Shown here piece by piece: positions 35,412-46,686 of a stretch of 64,000 nucleotides of DNA. The stretch is from contig JAEUWP010000337.1 in assembly GCA_018524725.1 (NCBI GenBank), forward strand, positions 1 through 64,000, read 5' to 3'. How positions within the stretch are numbered: the first letter of the stretch is position 1; every line of letters starts with the position of its first letter. Position numbers and translations under genes: made by a program. Source of the DNA: Podaxis mareebaensis. Taxonomy: Eukaryota > Basidiomycota > Agaricomycetes > Agaricales > Agaricaceae. The notes beneath the pieces were generated by a model. That model was given only the letters and a program-made list of their open reading frames with translations, had not been told where the DNA came from and made no database searches.

Positions 35412-36783
35412 TTTTGAGGAAGAAATCGATAGCGAGGATTGGAGATGAAGAGTTGTATTTCTAAATTTTCTGCAATCAAAGATAATCACTGCATCACAAC
35501 TGGTCTTAGATTGGAAGTTGGCACACAGGGTCATTTCCCCATTGGGCGGATGCGCGTCACGAAGACCTTTCGCAAGTAATTCATTTCGAGACTGTTACAT
35601 GTGTTGTACAGAGCTGGTCAAACGCAACGGCGGTTCGACGAAATCGCTAGTTATCACTTTCTATAATGACTACTTCTTCTGATCATCACAATTACGAGGG
35701 GATGCATTTGCGCGATTACCGGTCTTCCAGCTCGATCCGGCCGTACGTACACCGACGCATGGGTGTTCTCTTTGGGAACCAGTGCTCTGATGTGAACGGC
35801 AGGAGAACTGAAGGCATTCATTCGTAGTCACTCTGCGCGCGCAGTAGGGTCTTGGTGATGTTGTAGGACCTCAAGTCCCTCCGAGGCGTCGCATGGGGTT
35901 TCTGTCAACCCTGGCTTCTCATACACCAGAGCCCTGGTCTCAGGCGAAGGTTCTTTGAGCTTGCTTTAAACAATAACGCTTGACATTTGGAAGAAATACC
36001 CTATAATGTCCGCGTAAGCTTTCACCCCAAGCTCACAGAGATTTAGGAGGCTGAGGTTCCCGAGCCACAAGAATAAGCTTCGCTGATCCAAGGAATGCGA
36101 ACATTTGGAACAGTTCAGAAATGTGGGTGTCTGGACGTAAATCTAACGGGCAAGAAGGGTTATCACACTTCCCTTTGGGTTCGTGGATTGCCGGTATCGA
36201 GATCGTACCTAAGGAGTCGCCAAACGCCTAGCAATTTTGGACTCAATAGCTTTATTGTTTGGCCGCAGGTGGCGGCTACCTTGACCCACAATGTATTTCC
36301 ATCGCATGGTGTTCCTGATTCCTAGTAGTAATAAATACTCTAGAAGCCCAAGCGAGCAACTTCTATGGTTGTAACCGTTCGGTACCCTTACATTGACAGC
36401 GGTATGGAAGAGGGGGCGGTGATAATCGCTTCCCAGGAGGCCGAAAATGTCGTCTGACGTGACCAAGAAGACATTGACTCCGTAGCAGAGAGAAGTCCAT
36501 ACCATTCAGCGCACGCGGTAAGGTTGGAAATATCGATTCTTATCAATAACGATAATGAGTTGGGCAGGTGTATGAAGTCTAAGGTGCTAACACAGCGGAA
36601 TGGGAGCCACCCGCTAGTGACCATTGGCAATAAGGCGCATCAAGGAAGTGAGAAATGCAGGAAGTATCCGGAGGGTACAAGCAAAAGCATCCGGCGTCAT
36701 ACTAATTGAGTCCGGCTATCTGACATGACACCGGGGTATAGCCCTGCCACACCGCTGTGGCCCTTTCCTCCATCCACCACAAT
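35412..36783. other. Spacer, divergent promoter region of EF-1beta and F-box copy 2
   Basis: No gene recognised in about 1.4 kb between two divergent starts. It must contain the EF-1beta promoter, expected to be strong. Confidence 0.45.
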
Positions 36784-38680
36784 ATGACCTCGCTCGACTC
36801 AATTCCGCAGGAAGTCCTTGAGCACATAGCTTTCTTCGCGGCCACAGACAATCTCCTTGGTCCTCCGTCCAATCTTCTCCCCCTTCTCGTCACCAGTCGC
36901 CGAATTTATTCACGATTATCAATTACGTCGAATCCACACCTTTATGCCCGGGTTTTCGCCTTCAAATTCGACCTTCAACCAGCACTCAAACGTCTGGGCA
37001 TCGACTCCGTGTCACCGACAGCTGTTTCCGTAGAACTCCGGGAAAGATTCGTCTATCTGAAGCGAATAAAAGCCAGGACAGATGCATATAATACCAAGGG
37101 TGGTACCAAGCCCCAAGACACATTGCATCAACTACTCTTTCGCGTTTATATCTGGTTGCTGGAGAGTGAGGAGAAGAATGAAAGACAGTTGAGGGAGTAC
37201 GCAAGAATTGACAGTTGGCTACATGAGTACTGGTTCAATTATGATGGTGCTTCCAATGCGATGCATTTGATGCGAGACGACAAATGGCCTATCAATGACC
37301 GGAACGCAGCTTTGGCGATGTGGTTGTACTGGCTCTTATTGAGACCGGGTAAGACCTCTGTATCTTCCGAGGCACGATCTTCAGCTTAACGCCTTCTACA
37401 GACGAATATAGCCCCAGTGATAACGCCCTCGATGTCCTTGGTGCTTTTGCGCTGGCAGCGCACAAGGTTTGCGTGCAAACTCACCACTCTCTTTTATATC
37501 GCTAATTTAGCCCAGTACAACCTTACCACTCCATCTTGGACAGAATTCCTCCCGACCTCAAATCCCAATTCCCCGAGTCTCGTGCACCACTTCAACCAGA
37601 ACTTTGAGCTGACTCCGCTTCCTGTTGCTGTCCCCGCCATTCTCTCATTTCTAACCCTTGTCAACAAGTCGTCATCCCCCAGCCCAGTTCCCCATCCAAC
37701 ATCGTCACTCAAATCAATTGTCCACATCAAACCCAGCTCCGAATGGGACTGCGAATGGGCAAGGTGTGTTTCGCTTTCCCAAATGGAGTACGACAGTATC
37801 CTATCCGAGATCTTCAAACCCGGCAGGTATGTAACCTCTAATCTTACGCCTGTCCGCCACTTGGTTACAATTCTGCTTCGACTTGCAGCATAGAAGGGGT
37901 CTGGGAGGGACAATTTACGGTACGCAGTTCCCACCTTCGCACGCCCTGTGGTCTAAATAATTGAATCCAATTTCAGTACACCGAGTTCACCGCATACGCT
38001 GCGCTTCTCGGCGGGGCACCACCTCACGTCCTGCAGAAATCTGTGATCGCGCAGCATCAACAAACATGGAAGCTTCGTGAATACCACCTCGTAACTTCTG
38101 ACGCTTCGAATTCCGATTCCGGCATCGACCTGGACATGGATCTCCCACTCCCTCCAGGTGACCCCCTAAGGTCATATTTCCTGAGCGGAACGCACATCAA
38201 GGAAGACCGTGAGGGACTGACGGTACTTGCTCCTCACCGAAGTGGGAGCGTAAGATACCAAAGGGCATCTCGCGTTGCCTCTCATTCCTCCAAGCGCAGG
38301 GAGGGGGAGAAGGTCACAGATGTCATTATCATGGGAGAAGTATGGCTTCCTGCTTGTCAAAAATCGTCGATCCTTGTGGCCTGATCACTTGTATGCACAG
38401 GGTCACTCCTCATGGGGACAGTTCAACTTGATCGGTCGGGTGAGGCCTTGTGACGGGTTCATTAGCCTATCAAAGGAATACGTATGCTTTGGCGATTGTG
38501 ATTGGCTTACTCTTGCTTACAATGTTTCATCAGGTCGACGGCGATAGAGGGAGGTGGCTCTATCGAGGCTACCTAATTGGCAACACCCATGGGAACCTCG
38601 CAGGCCGCTGGAGAGACACACTCAGTCCGCCCGATGTTCCGGGTTACGAAGGTTGCTTCGCCATGAGTCGACGGCGATAA
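36784..38680 (+). CDS. F-box protein of an Agaricomycete family, copy 2
   Basis: Exons 36784-37348, 37402-37466, 37516-37826, 37889-37919, 37977-38339, 38401-38481 and 38534-38680 join to 520 aa. The N-terminal MTSLDSIPQEVLEHIAFF is F-box-like. After a helical region come IEGVWEGQFTYTEFTAY, VTDVIIMGEGHSSWGQFN and a C-terminal YRGYLIGNTHGNLAGRWRDT. As in copy 1, the first exon ends in phase 1 and the gene has seven exons, supporting duplication. The two genes point away from each other with EF-1beta between them. It probably acts as a substrate adaptor for an SCF complex; the beta-rich C-terminal half would bind the target. Substrate unknown. Confidence 0.8.
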
Positions 38681-41600
38681 CTACAACACCTTGTACACAG
38701 ATCTCTTATCTCACGTCATGAAAGGCAACTCTTGTCCGCTTACTGCTTTTGTACGTTCAATACCCAGACCTTTGTGTATCTTTCGTTCTGCTGCCACTAT
38801 TGTACGTTATAGCCACGGTGTGGGCGCATACATTTACCAGCTTTCATTTTGGTCCAGAAAATGTTGTATGTGATGGTGAGTAATTGGAGGCCCATTCAGA
38901 TCGACAAGTCCTACATGAGGAACAGAAGTTCGTATTGTCGCAGGTTCACCTTGGCCAGGCGTTTACAGCGCACTTACGAATTTAGTAACCCGGCAGCGCA
39001 GTAACCGACCGCCGGTTCTGCCACAGGTCCCTTCCCTGGCGAAGATGGTGGCGTAGTAGCCGAGAATGCCATTTACCCATTTCCACGCCATTCGGAGCCT
39101 TCCTTTTCTCCTTTTGTTAGGCCAGCTACTAGACAAAGGACTTTTGGTAGCGAAATTTCATGCTTGCCGAAGCCGCCACTGCGTTCAAGCCAGCGCGCTT
39201 GTGCCAACTGCAACCATGATTCTAACAGAGTTTGCTCCTCATCAGAGGTTCAACACTTTGACTCTAACTTTTGATAAGGGTCGGACGCCAACTGGCCGTG
39301 CTTGGACCCTCTAAAGCTTTCCTTCGTGGACGCCTTGGAAAGGCCAGGTTGATGGTAACTACAAAGCTAAAAATTAAGTAACATTTTCTTGTGGGGACGC
39401 GTCAAAAGAGTTTCATTACATGCATCCTAACAATTAGGACGCATGTTGATCTTGGAACGTGTGATTCTCATACCTCGACGTGGAGGACCCCAAGGTTGTT
39501 CACAAGAAAACAACCAGTGGAGCCCTAAGACCCCATGCGACTTCCAAGCGCTCGTACCCAAAACAATGAGCGTTCATGATAGACGAGATTGATCCTCGCG
39601 GCATCAGGAGCAAATTTTCATTCCTCCGGTCTCCAGGCCCACTTGCTGGAGTTGCTCTAAAAATAGGACGCACAGTTCAATCACAAATACATATCTGCTC
39701 GTACATGTGCAGGAACGAGTTCATTGTAACACAAAAAATCCCTGTTGATCAAGTTACCAGAAGGGCGCAGTTATGATTAGCCTTGGCCAAGCGGTTGAAA
39801 ATAGGAAAGACCGTCAATCGGTTTACTACATAAAATTGGAGCCTCGTTGTATTCATCGCCGTCGCTCTTGTTATACCAAGGTTCCAGACCAGTCTGGTGG
39901 GTCTCGACTCGGGTTCGGGGTCAACTCGCGTCCCATTTTGAGAGGCCGCTGAATATAAACTCTTTAGATCTGGGATCTGGATGACGACGTGGCCACTTAT
40001 GTACGACGCCTGTATGCCTCAGGTCCTGCAAAATTCCCTTTCATCTTCAAGAGCACAAGACGGTCTCACGGAGTTCGTCAGTTTGGCCAAGAGCCAAGAA
40101 TGTGATCCAGTTCTACGATTAATTTCCGAAGATGACCTTCCTTCTAAACGCGGCCTATTCTGTGCGCAGTTAACAATTACTTGAGACGCTGGGCGATTTG
40201 GGGGGGGGCGCGATCGAGAAAAGGAGAGTCGTGGAATCAGGCAAGATGCGAGCCCTGGGATCCCGGCGAGTGTCAAGACCTCAGATTTCAGTGGTCTCCG
40301 TAGAACCAATATGGACTGCCTTGTCCACGTCTCCGTTGACTTTTCCATACCGCCTTGAGTTATCTTTTCGGACTCAGAGCCCCACCTCAAGGGAGCAAGG
40401 AGAGTCTGAAGGTCCGGCAGGATCCTATGAACGGGCCCGAAGCGCAACCCACAATCGAGAAGAGCGCCACGATGTATAAGGTTCGTCGTAGATGATCTAC
40501 ACCAATATATTGCAGGGCCTTCTGAGAGGCCTTACTGAAGGCTAGGCCACTCGAGTGGCGCCGGTGGATACGGCTCCTGATGAAATAACGCTTTGCGAAG
40601 AACTGAGGTATTGATGGTTGAAGAAGGCACCGCCCTTATGAGCACTGAGGGAAGAGTTACGCGATGAGTACGACTGCGCTCCCGGGAGTCCGAGGGGGAT
40701 GCAGTACGTAGCCTTCATGCGTGGACGTTATTAGGTTTCCTGGTGGCGGCTGCTGAGCGTTCGAACTCAATAACAACGAGTTCTGGTGTCCCCAGATTGG
40801 GGATTTACCGTCATTTGTACCTTTCCGGGAAATAGATACAGCTGTGGTATCACTACCGGAGGAACGTGGGCTGTGAACGTCTGATAAATATCACACATTG
40901 CCTGTCGAACTACAGGAAGAAGCCAGCGGGGATTTGGCCGTAGTTTGATTCTTGTGTTCTCGAATCATTAACGCACTAATCGAACCGTTGCTGATTGGTG
41001 ATAATGACTGAAACCTCCATGTGATTTACGCAGGTTCTGTGGAAGAGACTTAAGCGGACACCAGGCAATGTCCGCCAATGAAGAAAGTATTTCGTGGATT
41101 GCATGATTAGAACCTTGGAAACGGGAGCCAATATTAGCAGGTATTAGCATCAGATCGAGTAGCCCTAGAATCAGAAGGCTCTAAATATGTTCTGCAACGT
41201 AGTTCATGATGTCACCTAATCTCTATCCTTGGGTCCGCGAACATCGAATATTGTCAGAGCATTTCTCAAGCAAAGGGCGACCAATGGTAGAGCTATCAGA
41301 TGGGGTACTCGAAACCCCGAGTCGTTCAGCATCCAATAGTTAGCTAGTGCATATGAAGTCCTGGTCGTATCAATATTCGAGCGCGGCTCAGGTGCCAAGG
41401 GGTGGGTGAGCACCGCTCCCAGCTCTGATACAACTTGAAAAAGTAAATATCGCTGTTTTGTGCGCTACGGTGTCTATATCTGTATGCCTCGTAAAACATA
41501 CCAGCCCAACATTGCTTCTGTTGTCAGTGAATCCCGAAACACTAGCTGAAAGCGTCGCGGGAAACAGGCATAGGCGCCAACACTTTGATGTTTCCAGGAC

Positions 41601-43486
41601 AAAGCTAGTGAAATAATTAATGTGGTTATTACAGCAACTCAAAGGGCTAGCGACCTTCTGGAATCGGCCGACATTCCTGCACTGCTCAGTAAGGTCTTTC
41701 TTTCTCTTCCACCAACACGATCTGGTTCGGAGATAAGTTGGCGAACCGAAGAGTCCACTGGGAAAACTTGGGAGATGTCGCACAGAAGGTGGTCGATACA
41801 AGAATGAGAGCTGGGGAGGCCGTTGAGATCGCCTTGAATCCAGTCCTGAAGGCCTGACCGCTGATACCGATCCCTCAGTTCAATAATCAACTGACATGTG
41901 AAAGTCAAACCAGCTTTGAGGAATCGATGATGTCTTGAAGTCAGCTGAGCGCAATTCAGTCTACGGAGGTTCGCTGAGATGAATACGGGTGGTTAAAAGA
42001 AAGCGGTTTACGTACCGAAGGTCGACAGGTTTGCCTGAGAATTAACGTTCCTATGTTAGGGATCCTTTTCAATGTTGGGAGATACGTATCAAACTTCGCG
42101 ATAACCTTGAGTGCCACCGTGTCCGCCACTAGATGACGTCTCTGTTCCTCAGCCCCATGAGGAAAAACGTGGACTGCGATCAGATTGAGGCACTGGATAC
42201 AAATTCATCTAAGTATTGTATTCAATTATATACCTGGAATGTACCCGCTCATCCACCGTCTTCACCTAATACACTGGAAGGGCGGAGATCTGTTCTGGTC
42301 ACCATACGCCAAGCTTTCACTCTACCTCCGATGGCGGATATCAAAGGTCGAAAACCGGCTGTATCAGAAGATTCAATCTTGAAAATTGCGAAACCAAAAC
42401 CCAAGGTCCTGAAACCCGAAGCTATTGGCACGGAAGTAAGCAATGCCTTCTCGATAAATGACAAAGGGAACGCTCGAATTACATGCTGGTCTTTGGATTG
42501 GACAGAACAGAGATCAGAGACAAATTCATAATCCCGGGTCGCAACTGCCTTGCTTACACCCCATGCGACAAATACTGTAACACCTCGAGCTGTCAGCGAA
42601 GACTCGATGTGACGGATAACACAAAGAGCGTGTCCAAAACAATTAGCTCATCCACCCTTGTTGTGCACTTAAGCTACACGATGGGAATACAGGGGCCGTA
42701 TCCGTATCGTCATTTCCTGGTGCGGTTCCCGCAACCTATGTTTCGTTTGTGGAGCCTTGAGGTCCAGACCGTTGATCGTAGGCTGTGAAGAGTTGATGGT
42801 GAAGGAAGCTGAGCTGATGAAGCAAGCTATTCCAAACTCGAACTGCACTCCGTTAGCACACTCTTCCAAATTAACGACCCGTCATAGTCGCACCCGATCC
42901 ACACATCGGTCAGCATTGCATATCCAAGTTCGTGCGTGTCATCTTCGGTTTTAATACTTCACAAGAACGGGCAACAAGGAGTGATTTCATTGAAATCTAT
43001 CCAAACGCCATCCGATATTGAAGACGCAAGTAGTGTAGCCCCATCTAGCAGTTCTCCAATTGACAGGCAGGAACCTGACATTGGAAGGTAAGCTTGGTGG
43101 GATCTGAACCCGGCTCTGGATTCCACTCACTTTCATATATTGAGCGATGGAATGAGGCTTAATTCAGTGATGGTTTTCCTGCGTTGGATGTGTGAAGGAC
43201 TTGAGCAGGCGAGAAGTTGAGATAAGAGATTTAGCTACGCGTAGTTAGAGTTAGGGCGCGGGTATCTCTTCTGCAATCCACTAATGCAATGATATTAACC
43301 AAGGGTCGTAATAATACACGTACATGAAAAAAGCCAAGTCCATCATGCGCGAGGAAGCAACAACTTGACAGACAGGAACTAGTAGAGGAACAAAACAATG
43401 GTATAATGATATAGCCTGGTTACACTTCGGACTTCAGCTTTTACCAAAAAAAACGAGAGAAGTATGCACCAAAGTTCGATTTCTCA
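38681..43486. other. Large gene-poor region
   Basis: About 4.8 kb with only short overlapping frames. The best-looking, at 42133-42531 and 42757-42954, have no recognised domain and no clear splice partners. A G-run of nine lies near 40200. CpG content is normal here, unlike 27.3-28.6 kb. Confidence 0.4.
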
Positions 43487-44005
43487 TCACGAAAACTCCG
43501 TAGTCAAAATCAAAACCAACATGGCCACTTCCACGGCCGCAACAAGCACCGTCACCTGAATCACGACCCACCCGGCCGTGACAAAAGGTCGTCCAAATAC
43601 TCGACCGTTCTCCTGTCCCACACTGGGGAGCCCGGGGTCGAGGATGGAATGCTCTTTATGTCTATCAGCAAAGTCGTGTACGGAGTGTCGTGCGCGCATA
43701 AATGATAGGATATAGAGAAGAGCACCGAGGAATGCGAACAGGAGGCCGACTAAATGGGTGAGTTATTATTAGAGTGTGACAGGGCACTTGGGTTAGGCGA
43801 GTGAGGGATTTTGGGTGGATGAAGGAGAGGAGGGAGGGGGATAGTGGTTAGGTGGAGAAGAGGATAGGGGACGCACCCTTGCGGAAGCGAATATCGAAGA
43901 GACGGAGGATAGTGAGTGCGTAGCCTAGTGAGCCGAGGGCGGTGCGGCTGTATGCGCCGTGGAATGTGCGTTGGCGAGCCCGGATTTCGACAAGCTCGTT
44001 TATGT
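43487..44005 (-). CDS. DUF202-like small membrane protein, 5' end unresolved
   Basis: Two complement exons are clear: 43877-44005 and 43487-43750, linked by a 126-base intron. They read DINELVEIRARQRTFHGAYS, SLGYALTILRLFDIRFRK, then VGLLFAFLGALLYILSFMRA, RHSVHDFADRHKEHS and a last hydrophobic helix AGWVVIQVTVLVAAVEVAML. Three predicted helices and the RxRQRTxxxxxRTALxxL signature fit the DUF202 (YidH-like) family found in fungal vacuolar or mitochondrial membranes. No in-frame ATG is visible in the first exon shown. An open frame upstream at about 44104-44290 could splice in through a GTGAAT donor at 44100, but its own start is not found. The 5' boundary is therefore uncertain. Confidence 0.65.
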
Positions 44006-45068
44006 CTGAAGCTATGAAAGATGCTCGGCGGTGTCCTCTACAGATAAACTCGCTTTAAGATGTGGGCTGGGCTGGAATAAGGATGTGAAATTCACCTGTA
44101 TCGGTGCATAGCAAGCAGGGTATCAATATATCACGAATATGTAGTTGCAAGTCCGCCCCAGTGGTGAGGGTCAAGCCAAAAAGCCAGACTGGTCGTGTCG
44201 TCGTCGCGGTCGTAAGTCCAACCAAGAAAGAAGAAATGGGAAAGGCAAGAGAAAGCGATGAGTCCCTAGAAAACGATCAGCCCCTGAATACCCGGCCATT
44301 AGAATGAGCGCCACGACTATTCCGAAAGTGAGAGCTCACCGTCTGCAAGAATAAACAGTCTACGGCTAGGAAGGTATGAGGGTTTATGGGAGAGAGTGGT
44401 GAGCACTTCAAGCTCCGTGTGGTCCGGGACTAAAGACACCTCCACAGGAATATCCACACGGGAGCGCCTCAGCCGACCAATTTCCTTTCTTGTACGAATT
44501 CATCCGGCCAATGAAAGCTGTCTCGGGCACTGTGGCAAGTGCCAAGGACCTGCACGATTGTTGACTAGCCGCATTCACGGAAGGATTGGTTTATGTCGGC
44601 ACATGACCAGAGAGTCGAAAAGCAAAGTAATTGCGTCTTTCTGACTCCCATCAATTCATATCCTTATGTTCTTTGGCTGCCTCTGGGGTGGAGGCAGAAC
44701 CCCATTCACACGAGTTTGATCGTCAAATCACGGGCAAGCGTGGGAGATATATACTTATTGCAGGTAGGCATGCATGTCATGTGATCTCTTTCCGAAATTT
44801 CCTTTCCTCGAGTCCCGCGTTTGGGTTGGAAGAACGACTCGGGGTATACGACGCGCCGCAACGCCGACGACGACATTGGCCTGTTTCCTATCTTTCTTTT
44901 CTCTACTTGCTTTCTAGAATTCAACTTAGGAGTGTTAATGGCATCCATTTCATTTGGTAATACCGTCCGCCTGCTTGGCCGTGGACATTTGACCGCTGGG
45001 AGGGGAATGTCGTCAAGGTGTGTGCCAAATTGGTGACAAGTGAAGCTCAGTTCTTGAAAATACTGTTT
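44006..45068. other. Divergent spacer upstream of OXA1 and the DUF202-like gene
   Basis: It should hold the missing first exon or exons of the DUF202-like gene on the minus strand and the OXA1 promoter on the plus strand. No further gene recognised. Confidence 0.4.
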
Positions 45069-46423
45069 ATGTCTAGTAGGCTTGTGTCGTCTGCGTTTTT
45101 GCGGCCAGCGGGATCGACATTGCGTCGCGGATTCGCTTCCGTTCATCAGCAAGTGCGCGGATACTTCAATGTTGCAATGTTGATCAGTACTCATTCCATA
45201 TTCAATAGAATGTGCTAGGTCTGTCGTACAATGCCAGTAACCTCCTACAGCCGAACCGCGTACTCCCTGGCTTGGTTTTCGCCCGACACTACTCAAAAGA
45301 TTCGCCAGCACCTATTACTGCCGAAGCCACAACTTCAACACCCTCCGAAGCGGTGTCTGCAGCTGCATCAGCCCCCGTATCACTTCCAACAGAGACCACC
45401 TCCACGGTTGCTGAAACTGCATCCACAGTCGCCGACACCGCATCCTCTACCCTCGATGCCATCCATACACCTCTCCAGTACGGTGATTTCTCCGCACTCG
45501 GACTTGCACACTGGACACCCTCGGGTCTCGTACAGTGGACAATGGAGATAATCAATACCACAACACACCTCCCCTGGTTCTGGACCATCGTCGCTGGAAC
45601 TGCATTCTGGCGCCTTCTCGTTCTCCCTGTATCTGTCCACGGTCTCCGCAACACATCCCGTCTCCAGCCTTATCAAGCCGAGATTCAAAAAGTACAGGCC
45701 GAGATGAGCGAGGCTGCCAAAAGCAACGATCTCATCCTTCGGCAAAAAACTGCACTCAAACTCAAGGGCATCTACGAAAAGGCTGGCGTGAGTGTTGCGG
45801 GCGGATTGTTGGTCCCCCTGGTGCAAATTCCCGTTACACTGGGAATGTTCTTTGGTGTGAAGTCGATGTGCAGCTTGCCGGTGGAACAGCTGAAATGGTC
45901 TGGTGTTAGTTTTCTGCCGGATTTGACTGTCCCGGACCCCACGTGGATTCTGCCAATTGCAATGACTGCGTTGGTGAACGTTCAGATCCCGGTTGGTGCG
46001 GCTGAGATGGACTTAAAGACGAGGCCTGCGATGGGGCATTTGATGAATGCGTTGAGGGTGCTGTCGGTCCTTGCTATTGGCGTTACGGCGTCGTTCCCTG
46101 CTGTGAGTACCTTTGCTCTCCTGTTCATGTTCACGGGTCGTTGACGCGTTTTTCCTTAGGGTCTCGTCGTGTCACTCATCACGACCTCTGTCTTTACTAT
46201 CCTCCAATCCGTCGCACTCCAATACAAACCTTTCCGTCGGTACTTGGGAATCCAGGATCTGCCTGAGAAGACCAAACTTCCCAGCATGAAAGAGTCTGTG
46301 GAATGGATCGTCAAGAGCCTCAAAGACAGAGTCAGTGAGGCCAAGCAGCTCGAGGCTCGGAAGGTCTCTCGTGCGCGTGCGAGTGAGCAGATGAAGAAGT
46401 TCGAGCAGGCGAGGAGAAAATAG
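45069..46423 (+). CDS. OXA1: Mitochondrial inner-membrane insertase Oxa1
   Basis: Inserts mitochondrially made and some imported proteins into the inner membrane. Exons 45069-45152, 45209-46102 and 46160-46423 give 413 aa. The N-terminus (MSSRLVSSAFLRPAGSTLRR) is a mitochondrial presequence, followed by a Thr/Ala/Ser-rich linker. The 60KD_IMP/YidC domain spans about residues 145-345, with hydrophobic helices around TIVAGTAFWRLLVLPVSVHG, GGLLVPLVQIPVTLGMFFG, TWILPIAMTALVNVQIPVG and GLVVSLITTSVFTILQSVAL. A charged coiled-coil-like C-terminal tail (SVEWIVKSLKDRVSEAK, ARASEQMKKFEQARRK) is expected to bind mitochondrial ribosomes. The acceptor at 45208 rather than the TAG at 45217 keeps the frame. 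NHX1 follows 263 bases downstream on the same strand. Confidence 0.93.
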
Positions 46424-46686
46424 ATAAATTTAATTATTTTAGTAGATAATTTATTTGTTCACCCCTCTCCTCTGATTATATAATTGTTGTTAGCGCACTG
46501 TAGCAGAGGATGACGGAATAGTTATTGCAACTAACTTTGCTGCGCTCCTCGCTGTCCTCCACGTCGTCTACACCCTCAGCGTCACCTAAACCCCGCGCAT
46601 ATAACAACTGAAGACGTGGAACTGACTCTAACCTTGGTCCTCTCCAGGGACACGGCTCACCCACCAAAAGGACGCCCATACACATA

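Noticed and set aside
44706..45311. 201-aa minus-strand frame overlapping the OXA1 start
   Set aside because: It runs antisense to the OXA1 presequence exon and upstream region, has no domain and no splice context.
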